A stretch of 64,000 nt of DNA from Acidimicrobiales bacterium (GTDB lineage Bacteria; Actinomycetota; Acidimicrobiia; Acidimicrobiales; RAAP-2). The stretch is from NCBI GenBank assembly GCA_025362585.1, contig JANYFR010000051.1, positions 16,697 to 80,696 of the forward strand, in the 5' to 3' direction. The translations under genes were made by a program, and so were the position numbers. Below the pieces are notes generated by a model, which did no database searches, was not told where the DNA came from, and worked only from the letters and a program-made list of their open reading frames with translations. Below, in pieces: positions 28,610 to 38,150 of this stretch (the stretch's first letter is position 1; every line of letters starts with the position of its first letter).

Positions 28610-29806
28610 ATGGCTGAAAAAATCACAATGAGCGCCGACGGCGTCTTACATGTTCCCGACAACCCCATCATCCCCTACATCGAAGGCGACGGCATCGGCA
28701 TCGACATCTGGCCCGCGGCACAGTTGGTCCTCGACGCGGCGGCGGCAAAGCACGGGAAGAAGGTTGAGTGGAAGCAGGTCCTCGCGGGCCAGAAGGCCTT
28801 CGACGAAACCGGGGAGTGGCTGCCCGAGCAGACGATCACCGACTTTCGTGAGTACCTCATTGGGATCAAGGGCCCAATGACGACGCCGATTGGCGGGGGC
28901 ATGCGCTCGCTCAACGTCGCGCTCCGCCAGATTCTCGACCTGTACGTCTGTCTTCGACCGGTCCGCTGGTTCCACGGCGTCCCCTCGCCCATGAAGCACC
29001 CCGAGCTGGTCGACATGGTGATTTTTCGTGAGAACACCGAGGACGTGTACGCGGGCCTCGAGTGGCCGGCCGGTTCGCCCGAGGCGGAGAAGCTGCGCAC
29101 GTTCATGATTGACACGTTCGGTTGGAACATTCGAGAACAGACCGCGCTCGGCATCAAGCCCATCTCAAAGTTCGCGTCGGACCGTTTGATACGTGAAGCG
29201 ATCAAGTACGCCCTCAAGAACGGTCGCAAGTCCGTGACCTTCGTCCATAAGGGCAACGTGCAGAAATACACCGAGGGCGCGTTCATGAAGTGGGGTTACG
29301 AACTCGTGAAGGCGGAGTTTGACGACGTCGCGGTTGGATGGGACGACTGCGGCGGCGACCCCGGAACCAAGTTGCTCGTGAAGGACGTCATCGCCGACAT
29401 CGCATTCCAGCAGTGCCTGTTGCGACCCGCGGAGATGGACGTCATCGCCACGACCAATCTGAACGGTGACTACCTGTCCGACGCCCTCGCCGCCCAGGTC
29501 GGCGGCATCGGGATTGCGCCCGGAGCCAACATCAACTACCTCACCGGCCACGGCATTTTCGAGGCGACCCACGGCACGGCGCCCAAGTACGCGGGCCAGG
29601 ACAAGGTCAACCCCGGCTCGGTCCTGTTGTCGGGTGTGCTGATGTTCGAGCACCTGGGCTGGCAGGGCGCCGCCGACGACATCGTGCGCGCACTCGAAGC
29701 GACCATCGCCGACAAGATCGTCACCTACGACTTCGCGCGCCAGATGGAGGGCGCCACCGAAGTGAAGTGTTCGGAGTTCGGTGTTGCGGTCGCCGACCAC
29801 CTTTAG
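28610..29806 (+). CDS. icd: NADP-dependent isocitrate dehydrogenase
   Basis: The 398 aa product has the E. coli-type (type I) fold: [36 protein letters not shown] with the regulatory-site Ser100, [14 protein letters not shown], and the NADP-binding [18 protein letters not shown]. It oxidises isocitrate to 2-oxoglutarate. The Ser is the site phosphorylated by AceK in enterics; no kinase is seen here. It sits between metF and mdh. Confidence 0.95.
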   Translation: MAEKITMSADGVLHVPDNPIIPYIEGDGIGIDIWPAAQLVLDAAAAKHGKKVEWKQVLAGQKAFDETGEWLPEQTITDFREYLIGIKGPMTTPIGGGMRSLNVALRQILDLYVCLRPVRWFHGVPSPMKHPELVDMVIFRENTEDVYAGLEWPAGSPEAEKLRTFMIDTFGWNIREQTALGIKPISKFASDRLIREAIKYALKNGRKSVTFVHKGNVQKYTEGAFMKWGYELVKAEFDDVAVGWDDCGGDPGTKLLVKDVIADIAFQQCLLRPAEMDVIATTNLNGDYLSDALAAQVGGIGIAPGANINYLTGHGIFEATHGTAPKYAGQDKVNPGSVLLSGVLMFEHLGWQGAADDIVRALEATIADKIVTYDFARQMEGATEVKCSEFGVAVADHL

Positions 29807-29827
29807 AACAGCCAACGAAGGAGCACC

Positions 29828-30817
29828 ATGACAACCCCCGTCCACGTCACCGTGACCGGCGCCGCCGGCCAGATCGGCTATCAACTGCTGTTTCGGATCG
29901 CGTCGGGCCAACTCCTCGGCCCCGACACGCCGGTCGTGCTGCGTCTGTTGGAGATCGAGCCGGCGATGAAGGCGCTCGAGGGCGTCGTCATGGAGCTCGA
30001 CGACTGCGCCTTCCCGCTGCTGGCCGGCGTCGAGGCGACGAGCGACCTGACGACCGCCTTTTCGGGAACGAACTGGGCGTTGCTCGTGGGCTCGATTCCG
30101 CGCAGGGCCGGCATGGAGCGTGGCGACCTCCTGAACGTCAACGGTGGAATCTTCAAGCCGCAGGGCCAAGCGATCGCTGCCCACGCGGCGTCGGACGTCC
30201 GCGTGCTCGTCGTCGGCAATCCGTGCAACACGAACTGTCTTATCGCGCGCTCCAACGCTCTGGACGTACCGGCCGACCGGTGGTTCGCCATGACCCGCCT
30301 GGACCAGAACCGAGCCGAGACCCAGATCGCGAAGAAGGCTGGCGTTCCAGTGAAGCGAGTAAAGAACTTGGCCATTTGGGGGAACCACTCCGCCACCCAA
30401 TTCCCGGACTTCGCGAACGCGACCATCGGCCGCACGCCGGTGCCCGAGATGATAAGTGACAAGACCTGGCTTCGCGGTGCCTTCATCGAGACGGTGCAGC
30501 GCCGCGGGGCGGCAATCATTGAAGCCCGAGGCGCTAGTTCGGCGGCGTCGGCGGCGAACGCCGCCATTGATACTGTTGTGAGCCTCGTAACGAGAACGCC
30601 TGCGGGGGACTGCGTGTCCATCGGTGTGACGAGCCACGGCGAGTACGGCGTCCCCGAGGGACTCACCTTCGGCTTCCCTGTCACGTCGAACGGCAACGGA
30701 TCATGGAAGGTGAAGCCGGGCTTCGCCATCGACGCATTCGCGAAGAAGCGAATCAAGATCACCACCGACGAACTTATTGCCGAACGCGATGAAGTACGAG
30801 TTCTCGGCCTCATCTAG
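29828..30817 (+). CDS. mdh: Malate dehydrogenase
   Basis: The 329 aa product is a cytosolic-type NAD malate dehydrogenase: [17 protein letters not shown] (Rossmann loop), [12 protein letters not shown], the substrate-binding [13 protein letters not shown], and the catalytic His in [13 protein letters not shown]. It oxidises malate to oxaloacetate. GAAGGAG precedes the ATG. It closes the plus-strand metabolic run, 21 bases after icd. Confidence 0.96.
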   Translation: MTTPVHVTVTGAAGQIGYQLLFRIASGQLLGPDTPVVLRLLEIEPAMKALEGVVMELDDCAFPLLAGVEATSDLTTAFSGTNWALLVGSIPRRAGMERGDLLNVNGGIFKPQGQAIAAHAASDVRVLVVGNPCNTNCLIARSNALDVPADRWFAMTRLDQNRAETQIAKKAGVPVKRVKNLAIWGNHSATQFPDFANATIGRTPVPEMISDKTWLRGAFIETVQRRGAAIIEARGASSAASAANAAIDTVVSLVTRTPAGDCVSIGVTSHGEYGVPEGLTFGFPVTSNGNGSWKVKPGFAIDAFAKKRIKITTDELIAERDEVRVLGLI

Positions 30818-30901
30818 GGCGACGTCGCTCGCACCTGCGCCAAAGCGCGGCGAAACGACGGTGCCACGTGGCTCGGACGTGCCGACCACTCCCGCTGGAC
30901 G

Positions 30902-31738
30902 ATGCCGTCACGCAGACCACTACTGTCGAGCATTCGACCGCACGGCATGAACCAAGTGGATCAGGCCGGACCTGAAGCAACAGGACCTGGTGACGGTCAA
31001 TCGGGTCCCACTACTCGGCGGCCACCACTGGGCGGCGCCCTCGTCGGGGCCCTGGTCGTGACGCTCGTCGTGGCGGGACTATTCGCCGTCTTGGTGATTC
31101 GCAATAGTAGCCAGTCGAACTCTTCGAGCCCCCTTCGAGCGTCGGGGATTCCCGCGACCGTCTCAACGCCAATGGCGAACCTGATGTCGCTCTCGCCACT
31201 GCCGGGCAACAATGCCCATGAGTTTTCGTTGACCGATCAGAACGGCCGCTCACGCTCACTCTCTTCCTTCAAAGGTCGAGCGATAGTTCTCGAATTCATG
31301 GATCCCCACTGCACCGATATCTGCCCCATCATCTCTCAGGAGTTGATTGATGCGTACAGGAACCTCGGTGCGCAGGCGAGCCGAGTCGCCTTCCTGGCCG
31401 TGAACGTCAATCGGTATCACACGACGGTTTCAGCGGTACGTGCATTCTCGAACGGACACTCCCTCAACACGATCCCATCGTGGCACTTCTTCACCGGTCC
31501 GCCCGACGTCTTGAAGTCCGTGTGGGCGTCCTACGGCGTTACCGTCTTCGCGCCTTCGCCGAAGGCTGACGTCGTCCACTCCTCCTTTATCTTCTTCATC
31601 GACGCCCAGGGTCGTGAGCGATATATTGCCAATTCAACTGACCTGCACACGGCGGGCGGCCAGGCGTACCTGCCAGCTGGATCGCTGACGGCGTGGGGGC
31701 GGGGTATTTCGACGGTCGTCGCGTCGTTGCTTAAGTAA
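30902..31738 (+). CDS. Sco1/SenC-like membrane-anchored thioredoxin protein
   Basis: The 278 aa product has a polar N-terminus, one transmembrane helix (about residues 46-68) and an extracytoplasmic thioredoxin fold. The copper motif is C-x3-C in MDPHCTDICPIIS, and a later His lies in KADVVHSSFIFFID, the Cys-Cys-His set of Sco proteins that deliver copper to the CuA site of subunit II. The cox genes are 7 kb downstream. ATG 30902 is kept; an ATG at 30947 also precedes the helix and neither has a strong ribosome site. Confidence 0.78.
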   Translation: MPSRRPLLSSIRPHGMNQVDQAGPEATGPGDGQSGPTTRRPPLGGALVGALVVTLVVAGLFAVLVIRNSSQSNSSSPLRASGIPATVSTPMANLMSLSPLPGNNAHEFSLTDQNGRSRSLSSFKGRAIVLEFMDPHCTDICPIISQELIDAYRNLGAQASRVAFLAVNVNRYHTTVSAVRAFSNGHSLNTIPSWHFFTGPPDVLKSVWASYGVTVFAPSPKADVVHSSFIFFIDAQGRERYIANSTDLHTAGGQAYLPAGSLTAWGRGISTVVASLLK

Positions 31739-31839
31739 TTGGCAGGTTGACGGCTCGCTGGCAGTTCGCTCGTTCGTCAGCGCCGCCTGCTCCCACTGCG
31801 TCTCCCGTCGCGGTCATTCAACGGATGCGATGCAGAACC

Positions 31840-32035
31840 AAATGCCGCACGATGGGCATCTGGAGCACGGGCGACATGGCGCTGAGCGAGGCGCAGATGA
31901 TCGGTTCGCACCGGTACGTTGACGGGACATGGCGCTACGAGCGAATCGAGGACGTCGGCCACTGTTACCGGCGCACGCACCCGAACAACTGAACCTTCTT
32001 CTGGTCGACTTCCTGGCAACCTACGTCGACGCCGT
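31840..32035 (+). pseudogene. Remnant: alpha/beta-hydrolase C-terminus
   Basis: The frame reads GIWSTGDMALSEAQMIGSHR then YVDGTWRYERIEDVGHC, the acid-and-histidine end of epoxide-hydrolase-like alpha/beta hydrolases (Asp in SxGD, His in xxGHW). Directly after GHC it must shift frame to continue LPAHAPEQLNLLLVDFLATY, the usual closing helix. A single lost base in the Trp codon explains this. No N-terminal core or catalytic nucleophile is found upstream. The rest of 31739-32301 shows nothing else. Confidence 0.65.
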
Positions 32036-32301
32036 AGTTCGTGGGCACTGGCGCGAGGAGTGTGCCCAGCGAGAGAGCCATCCAACCAGAGCTCTCGAGG
32101 GGCGCTGCACCTCGACATGGCGACATCACGTGCAAGGAGAGCGCCGAGGTCGGGCACGTTCCAGCTACGCCCCGTATCGAAACGGGGCGCGACCCAAAGT
32201 CAGTGTCTCACTGCGCCGGGGCCAATGGATGCGGTCGTGCGGTACGGTGAGGGTGAGACGATTGGCCCGGTTCGTTCGTCACGAACCGCCGAGGAGACTT
32301 C

Positions 32302-33330
32302 ATGAGCAACCGCACTCGAACGTTGAGCGCCGTCGTGGTGGCGCTGTCGATGGGGCTCGTGGTCAGCACCGCGGGCGCCACGCCCGGCGGGCCGGTCCGG
32401 GTTATCAAAGGAGTGGACGCGCAGTTCAACAAGTTGGCGGCCATCGCCTCGAGCGGATCCCTCGTCTGGGTCGCCAACTCGGGCAACAACTCGGTCACGG
32501 TGCTGAACGCCACGACCGGCGCCGTCGAGAGAGTGCTCAAGAAGAAAAAATTCGGGTTCAACGGTCCGTCGAAGATCGCCCTCGACGCGAGCCACGTGTG
32601 GATTGCTAACGCGGCCGGCAACTCCGTGACCGAGCTCGACGCGACCTCCGGAGCACTCGTGCGGGTGATCAAAGGTTCGAGCTATCAGCTGCACGGCACC
32701 GGACTCGTCACGTCTAACGGCACCAACGTCTGGATCTCCAACCTCCACGGCACCCAGTTGGCCGAACTCGACGCGGGGACGGGCAACTTCGTTCGCTACA
32801 TCAATGGGTCAACCCATGGCTTTTCCCAGGCGTGGTCGCTGGCTTCGGACGCGAACCACGTGTGGGTCGTTGACAGTGCCCACAATCTGGTTGCCCAGCT
32901 CGACGCGTCGTCGGGTGCGAATGTGGGAACCATCAAGAGGTCCCGATTCCTTAACGGACCGCTCGCTATCGCCGACGACGGCACCCACGTATGGATTGCC
33001 AACGTGCGGGGCGGTTCAGTGGTCGAGTTCGACGCCACGAAGCCGCTCTCCACCGCGCCCGTGCGAATCCTAAAGGGCGCAACCTACGGGTTTGACGTCG
33101 TGACGAGCATGGTCTCGAACGGTATCGACGTGTGGACCACGAACCTTGGCACCACCGCGGCGAACGCCAACACCGTGACCGAATTTAGCGCCACCTCCGG
33201 ACGTATCGTGAAGGTCTTCGCGGGCGCACGGTACGGATTCGCCCAGCCGGACGCTCTCGCCATCGACCGCGCCCACCTGTGGGTCGCCAACCTGTCGACG
33301 AGTTCGGTGACCGAACTGACGCTGAGGTAG
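32302..33330 (+). CDS. Secreted beta-propeller (YVTN/NHL-type repeat) protein
   Basis: The 342 aa product has a signal peptide (basic MSNRTRT, hydrophobic core, cleavage near TAGA-TP) and about seven blade repeats of 42-46 residues. Each carries the pattern HVWVANSxxNSVTELDAxSG followed by VRVIKG. This suggests a single seven-blade propeller outside the membrane; blade repeats of this kind are scaffolds and no enzymatic residues stand out. GAGGAG precedes the ATG. Neighbours do not reveal a partner. Confidence 0.8.
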   Translation: MSNRTRTLSAVVVALSMGLVVSTAGATPGGPVRVIKGVDAQFNKLAAIASSGSLVWVANSGNNSVTVLNATTGAVERVLKKKKFGFNGPSKIALDASHVWIANAAGNSVTELDATSGALVRVIKGSSYQLHGTGLVTSNGTNVWISNLHGTQLAELDAGTGNFVRYINGSTHGFSQAWSLASDANHVWVVDSAHNLVAQLDASSGANVGTIKRSRFLNGPLAIADDGTHVWIANVRGGSVVEFDATKPLSTAPVRILKGATYGFDVVTSMVSNGIDVWTTNLGTTAANANTVTEFSATSGRIVKVFAGARYGFAQPDALAIDRAHLWVANLSTSSVTELTLR

Positions 33331-33350
33331 CACCTCGCCGCCCAGCGCGT

Positions 33351-34130
33351 TCAATCCGGGGCGGCTCCGTGAAGTCGTTGAGCGGCGACGGCACTGAGTC
33401 GAAAGAGACGTTCGCGTACCTCCCTCGCCGACTCCCACGACCGACTGTCCCACTGCTCGCCAGCGAGCGAATCGCCCGCGTAGAGCAGTTGGGCAAAGCG
33501 TAGTCCCCGGTAGCGGGCGACAGCGATGAAGGCCGACGACTCCATGTCCACCATCGTGCAGTTCTCGCTCACCCGACGATCGACCCTCGCGCGAGTCTCG
33601 CGAAAGAAGGCGTCGGTCGTCCAGGTCCGTCCAACGAAGTGTTCGACGTCGTGTTCGGTCAGGACGTCGTGCAACGTTCTCACGCCGAGGGGGTCGGCGT
33701 CGATGATTCGACTCGGCGGCGCGTAGTGAAAGCTGGTGCCCTCGTCGCGCAACGCGGAGGCCACGACCATCACGTGGCCGAGGGCCAGGTCATCGACCAA
33801 CGCGCCGGCCCCACCACACGCGACGAACGTCGTCACGCCGAGCGCCACCATCTCCTCCACGAATCCCGCGGCGAGCGGAGCACCGACGCCGGGGTGCACC
33901 ACGGTGACGGGTCCGTGGCCCGAGTCGTACTCGTAGACCGGGTTGCGGCCAATCTCGCTGCGCAACACGTACTTGGTGACCAGTTCGCCGCGTGCGACGA
34001 GTTGGTCCAGGAGTTCATTGAAGAAGCACAGGACGGCGACGGGGGGCACGTCGGCACCTCGACGGTGAAGCATGTGCGCCTCGAGTACGCCCGGTTCGGC
34101 CAGGTCGTCTTCGGTCAGGGCGATCTCCAC
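33351..34130 (-). CDS. Nucleoside phosphorylase family protein
   Basis: The 259 aa product has the PNP/UDP phosphorylase pattern: VTVVHPGVGAPLAAGFVEEM, FVACGGAGALVDDLALGHVM, RDEGTSFHYAPPS and the late VDMESSAFIAVARYRG, where the Glu of MES binds the ribose of the nucleoside. It should cleave nucleosides with phosphate; the base specificity is unclear. GTG 34130 is chosen: it lies seven bases after the upstream stop, with AGGAA ahead. It is the last gene of the sdhCAB-linked run. Confidence 0.8.
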   Translation of the reverse strand: MEIALTEDDLAEPGVLEAHMLHRRGADVPPVAVLCFFNELLDQLVARGELVTKYVLRSEIGRNPVYEYDSGHGPVTVVHPGVGAPLAAGFVEEMVALGVTTFVACGGAGALVDDLALGHVMVVASALRDEGTSFHYAPPSRIIDADPLGVRTLHDVLTEHDVEHFVGRTWTTDAFFRETRARVDRRVSENCTMVDMESSAFIAVARYRGLRFAQLLYAGDSLAGEQWDSRSWESAREVRERLFRLSAVAAQRLHGAAPD

Positions 34131-34137
34131 GTCGTTC

Positions 34138-34506
34138 CTAGTGGGCTGTCGGGTGGGCCTGTTGGAGCCACGCCAGCACCGGGACAATGGCGTTGATGTC
34201 CCCTCGGACCTTGACACGACCTTCGCGCATGGCCGTGGCACTGCTGAACTCGCCGGCGTGCAGCGCGAGGGCGTCGGCGTAGTCGAGACTCACGAGCGCG
34301 TCAGCGGTGGCGTGATCGCCCGGCTCGACCGTCGCGCCCGCCCCGGACAGCGTGAAGGTCACGGCCTGTAGCAATGTCGGCGGCGCTCCGACGAAGTTCA
34401 GCACGACTCGAAAGACGTGCGTCCCTCGCTCGAACGGCACCGCACCGGCGTGCGCCAGGGTCGCATTCATCTCGGTCACCCAGGCCGGCGAAAGGAAGGC
34501 GACCAC
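34138..34506 (-). CDS. SCP2-type sterol/lipid carrier domain protein
   Basis: The product is 122 aa starting at GTG 34506, two bases after the sdhB stop. It has the small alpha/beta SCP2-like pattern: VFRVVLNFVGAPPTLLQAVT, a Gly-rich turn, then the typical DALVSLDYADALALHAGEF and REGRVKVRGDINAIVPVLAW. SCP2 folds bind lipids or fatty acyl-CoA. No catalytic residues. Its place between sdhB and a nucleoside phosphorylase is unexpected. Confidence 0.65.
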   Translation of the reverse strand: MVAFLSPAWVTEMNATLAHAGAVPFERGTHVFRVVLNFVGAPPTLLQAVTFTLSGAGATVEPGDHATADALVSLDYADALALHAGEFSSATAMREGRVKVRGDINAIVPVLAWLQQAHPTAH

Positions 34507-34508
34507 GG

Positions 34509-35288
34509 CTAGGGCGCGGGCTGGACCGCGGCCTCGGCGGCCGACCGCTTGGTCCGCCGAGTGATCTTGCGTCCGAGCCACGCCACGGGGTCGTAGTGGG
34601 CGTCGACTACTCGCTCCTTCAGCGGGATGATCGCGTTGTCGGTGATGTGGATGTGCTCGGGGCAGACCTCAGTACAGCACTTGGTGATGTTGCAGTAGCC
34701 GAGACCCATCTCCTCGCGGATGAGGTCGCGGCGGTCGTTCTGGTCGAGGGGGTGCATCTCGAGTTCGGCGTAGCGGATGAAGAACCGTGGACCGGCGAAG
34801 TGCTGCTTGTTCTCCTCGTGGTCGCGGATGACGTGACAGACGTCCTGGCACATGAAGCACTCGATGCACTTGCGGAACTCCTGACCGCGTTCCACGTCCT
34901 CTTGGAACATCCGGTAGCCGCCCTCGGGCATCGGCGGGGGGAGCAACGCCGGGACCCGCTTGGCCATCTCGTAATTGAACGACACGTCGGTCACGAGGTC
35001 GCGGATAATCGGGAACGTCTTCATCGGCGTCACCGTCACCGGCCCCTCGGGGAGCTGGTCCATGCGCGTCATGCACATGAGCCGCGGCTTGCCATTAATC
35101 TCGGCCGAGCACGATCCGCACTTGCCGGCCTTGCAGTTCCAGCGGCACGCCAGGTCGGGGGCCTCGGTCGCCTGGATGCGGTGGATGATGTCGAGCACGA
35201 CCTCACCTTCGCTGAGGTCAACGGTGTAGTTTTCAAAATCACCGCCGCTCGAGTCGCCGCGCCAGATTCGCATCGTCACGTCCGCCAT
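34509..35288 (-). CDS. sdhB: Succinate dehydrogenase iron-sulfur subunit
   Basis: The 259 aa product has an N-terminal 2Fe-2S ferredoxin domain (CRWNCKAGKCGSC plus a later Cys in LMCMTRMD) and C-terminal 4Fe-4S/3Fe-4S cysteine sets (CIECFMCQDVCHVI, then CNITKCCTEVCPEHI). It carries electrons from the SdhA flavin to the membrane quinone site. Its ATG shares one base with the sdhA stop (TAATG), so translation is coupled. A positively charged C-terminal tail is present. Confidence 0.95.
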   Translation of the reverse strand: MADVTMRIWRGDSSGGDFENYTVDLSEGEVVLDIIHRIQATEAPDLACRWNCKAGKCGSCSAEINGKPRLMCMTRMDQLPEGPVTVTPMKTFPIIRDLVTDVSFNYEMAKRVPALLPPPMPEGGYRMFQEDVERGQEFRKCIECFMCQDVCHVIRDHEENKQHFAGPRFFIRYAELEMHPLDQNDRRDLIREEMGLGYCNITKCCTEVCPEHIHITDNAIIPLKERVVDAHYDPVAWLGRKITRRTKRSAAEAAVQPAP

Positions 35289-37105
35289 TACTTCGCCTCC
35301 TCTAGCAGCGCCTTCAGGTCCTCGGGCAACGCCAACAACGCGGACTCGACCGCCACCATTGGGCTGTCCCAGTTGCCGCCCTCGCTGGAGAGAGCGAAGT
35401 TGAACTTGGCGAACGCGGGGTCGGCCTGGGGGAAGTCCTCGCGGGTGTGTCCGCCGCGCGACTCGCGGCGCAACGACGCCGCGATTGCGGTTGAACGCGA
35501 GACGGTCAACATGGCCGGGAGGTCCGTCGTGAGGTTCCAGCCGGGATTGTAGGCCCGCCCGCCCTTCACCGCGATGTTCTTCACGCGCTCGACAAACTCG
35601 TCGAGCTGGCCCTTCGCCTCCTCGAGTTCGGGACCGTTTCGGATGATGCCGACCTTCGTCTGCATCAACTCCTGAAGGTCGTGTTGGATGGTGTAGGGAT
35701 TCTCGCCCGTCGCGCGTTCGAACGGCGCGAGCGCGTCCCTCACGGCCGCCTCGACTTCGCCCAGGTCGAAGGACGTCGCGGTGTCACCGGCCTGGACGTA
35801 GTCGGCGGCGCCCATACCCGCGCGACGACCGAAGACGACGAGGTCGCTCAACGAGTTTCCGCCGAGTCGGTTGGCGCCGTGCATGCCGCCGGCCGCTTCA
35901 CCGGCGGCGAAGAGCCCCGGCACGACCGTCGCGGCGGTGTCGGCCTCGACCTGGATGCCGCCCATGATGTAGTGACACGTGGGACCAATCTCCATGGATT
36001 CGCGCGTGATGTCGACGCCCGCGAGCTCCATGAACTGGTGGTACATCGAGGGCAGACGTCGGCGAATGAACTCGGCCGAGCGACGCGAGGCAATGTCGAG
36101 GTAGACGCCTCCGTGAGGGGTGCCGCGACCGGCCTTGACCTCGGTGTTGATGGCCCGCGCGACCTCGTCGCGCGGGAGCAGCTCTGGCGGGCGCCGACCA
36201 GCGGTGTGGTCGTCGTACCACTTGTCGGCCTCCTCCTCGGAGTCGGCGGTCTCCGCGCGGAACATGTCGGCGACGTAGTTGAACATGAAGCGCTGGCCTT
36301 CGGAGTTGCGAAGCACGCCGCCGTCGCCGCGCACGCCCTCGGTGACGAGGAGTCCGCGCACGCTGAGCGGCCAGACCATGCCCGTCGGGTGGAACTGGAT
36401 GCACTCCATATCAATGAGCTTCGCCCCGGCCCACAGGGCCATCGCGTGGCCGTCGCCGGTTCCCTCCCAGGAGTTGGACGTGAACTTCCACGACTTGCCG
36501 ACCCCGCCCGTGGCGACGATGACCGCCTTAGCGGCGAAGGTAACGAACTCTCCCGTCGCACGCCAGTACGCGACGCACCCGGCCATCCGTCCGTCGGCGT
36601 CGTGCACCAGCTTCAGCACCTTGCACTCCATGAAGACGTCGGTGTCCATCGAGACAACCTTTTGCTGGAGCGTGCGGATCAATTCGAGTCCGGTACGGTC
36701 GCCCACGTGGGCGAGACGCGCGAAGCGGTGACCGCCGAAGTCGCGCTGGAGAATCTTGCCGTTCTTCGTACGGTCGAACAGCGCGCCCCACTGCTCGAGG
36801 TCCCAGACGCGCTCGGGAGACTCCTTCGCGTGGAGTTCGGCCATCCGGTAGTTGTTGAGGTACTTGCCACCGCGCATGGTGTCGCGAAAGTGGACCATCC
36901 AGTTGTCTTCCTCGTAGACGTTGCCCATCGCGGCCGCGATGCCGCCCTCGGCCATCACGGTGTGGGCCTTGCCGAGCAGGGACTTGGTGATGATGCCGAC
37001 CTTTAGGCCGCGCTGCTTCGCTTCAATGGCGGCGCGCAGTCCCGCGCCGCCCGCGCCGATGATCAGCACGTCGTAGTCGTGGTGTTCGTAGGGGGAGTCG
37101 ATCAC
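35288..37105 (-). CDS. sdhA: Succinate dehydrogenase flavoprotein subunit
   Basis: The 605 aa product has the FAD Rossmann motif (VLIIGAGGAGLRAAIEAKQ), the flavin-linking His in KAHTVMAEGGIAAAMGN, substrate-site residues in RGLLVTEGVRGDGGVL, and the catalytic Arg region RLGGNSLSDLVVFGRRAG. It oxidises succinate to fumarate at the cytoplasmic membrane face. Gene order sdhC-sdhA-sdhB and the sequence character resemble the mycobacterial Sdh1 type. sdhC ends 14 bases upstream. Confidence 0.95.
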   Translation of the reverse strand: MIDSPYEHHDYDVLIIGAGGAGLRAAIEAKQRGLKVGIITKSLLGKAHTVMAEGGIAAAMGNVYEEDNWMVHFRDTMRGGKYLNNYRMAELHAKESPERVWDLEQWGALFDRTKNGKILQRDFGGHRFARLAHVGDRTGLELIRTLQQKVVSMDTDVFMECKVLKLVHDADGRMAGCVAYWRATGEFVTFAAKAVIVATGGVGKSWKFTSNSWEGTGDGHAMALWAGAKLIDMECIQFHPTGMVWPLSVRGLLVTEGVRGDGGVLRNSEGQRFMFNYVADMFRAETADSEEEADKWYDDHTAGRRPPELLPRDEVARAINTEVKAGRGTPHGGVYLDIASRRSAEFIRRRLPSMYHQFMELAGVDITRESMEIGPTCHYIMGGIQVEADTAATVVPGLFAAGEAAGGMHGANRLGGNSLSDLVVFGRRAGMGAADYVQAGDTATSFDLGEVEAAVRDALAPFERATGENPYTIQHDLQELMQTKVGIIRNGPELEEAKGQLDEFVERVKNIAVKGGRAYNPGWNLTTDLPAMLTVSRSTAIAASLRRESRGGHTREDFPQADPAFAKFNFALSSEGGNWDSPMVAVESALLALPEDLKALLEEAK

Positions 37106-37119
37106 GGAAGTCCTTCGTT

Positions 37120-37929
37120 CTAGAAAATCTTGTAGTCGGTGAGGGCGCCCGAGGCGACGAGGCGTACGTACACGTCAGTGAGCGCCACGAAGACCAATGA
37201 GGCCCAGGCGAAGTTCATGTGTTTGACGTTGAGTGGCGTGAGGAACTTCCAGAATCGGTACCGGAGCGGGTGCGCCTTAAAACTCTTGACCCCGCCGCCG
37301 CAGAGGTGGCGACAGGCGTGACAGCTGAGTGAGTACAGCCAGAGCAACGTGGCGTTGACGCAGAGCACGAGGGTGCCGACGGTCATTGCGATGCCACCGC
37401 CGCTCTGGCGAAAGGCGTCGACCGCGTCGTAGGTCAACAGGACGTTGAAGACCAGGCCGGCGTAAAAGAAGTACCGGTGCAGGTTCTGCATGATGAGGGG
37501 AAATCGGGTCTCGCCCGAGTAGGCGCCGTGCGCGTCGCTGACCGCGCAGGCCGGTGGCGACCACCAGAACGCGCGGTAGTAACTCCGTCGGTAGTAGTAG
37601 CAGGTAAGTCGGAAGCCGAGCGGGAAAATCAATATGAGTAACGCCGGCGACAGTGTCCAGCCGCTGAAGGCGAAGCCGATCTTCGAGCCCGGTGTGCAGG
37701 TACTGGCGAGGCAGGGTGAGTAGAAGGGACTGACCAGGTGCACCGGCGAGGCGACGAAGTAGTACCGGTTTTGGAAGGCCGCCCACGTGGAGTAGATGAC
37801 GAAGGCGGTGAGCACGGAGACCGTGATGACCGGCTGCAGCCACCAGCGGTCTTGGCGCAGTGTGGCGGCTTCGGGGCCGCCCCTCGTGCCGCCCAGTACA
37901 ACTTTCGTTGAACTCTCCACTGCAGTCAC
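37120..37929 (-). CDS. sdhC: Succinate dehydrogenase membrane anchor (Sdh1-type cytochrome b)
   Basis: The 269 aa product has five hydrophobic helices, around residues 33-52, 94-114, 148-168, 182-203 and 240-258. Several histidines lie in or near helices (NLHRYFFYAG, SLSCHACRH, NVKHMNF), consistent with a type B diheme anchor fused in one chain. A Cys-rich loop lies after helix 1. No separate sdhD is present. It opens the sdhCAB run and is preceded by a 221-base gap with a hairpin. Confidence 0.8.
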   Translation of the reverse strand: MTAVESSTKVVLGGTRGGPEAATLRQDRWWLQPVITVSVLTAFVIYSTWAAFQNRYYFVASPVHLVSPFYSPCLASTCTPGSKIGFAFSGWTLSPALLILIFPLGFRLTCYYYRRSYYRAFWWSPPACAVSDAHGAYSGETRFPLIMQNLHRYFFYAGLVFNVLLTYDAVDAFRQSGGGIAMTVGTLVLCVNATLLWLYSLSCHACRHLCGGGVKSFKAHPLRYRFWKFLTPLNVKHMNFAWASLVFVALTDVYVRLVASGALTDYKIF

Positions 37930-38009
37930 ATCATCTCCTTGCTGCCGCGACGAACCAACGGTGCCCGATCAATTCTAGGCAGCATTGGCCGGGCCCCTTT
38001 CCGAGCTAC

Positions 38010-38045
38010 GCGCGTGCGGCCCAAGTTGGCTGGGGCCGCACGCGC
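38010..38045 (-). terminator. Hairpin terminator after the cox genes
   Basis: A perfect 13-bp GC-rich stem (38010-38022 with 38033-38045) and a 10-base loop, 106 bases after the ctaF stop and before sdhC. It would separate the cox and sdh units on the minus strand. The rest of 37930-38150 shows no gene. Confidence 0.65.
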
Positions 38046-38150
38046 GCCATTCTTCGCGGTGTCGCGTCAGTGGGTGACCACTCGGCCGTCGCTCAGATGA
38101 CGTCGCAACGAATACGGCACCACGGTGAGTAGAGGAATTTGGTCGTTCGA

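Noticed and set aside
30863..30872. Perfect palindrome GCCACGTGGC after mdh
   Set aside because: Ten bases is short for high-GC DNA and it matches no operator or terminator pattern there.
31929..32609. Long plus-strand frame running from the hydrolase remnant into the propeller gene
   Set aside because: Its first third is the frameshifted hydrolase tail; the rest is Arg/His-rich shadow of the propeller gene.
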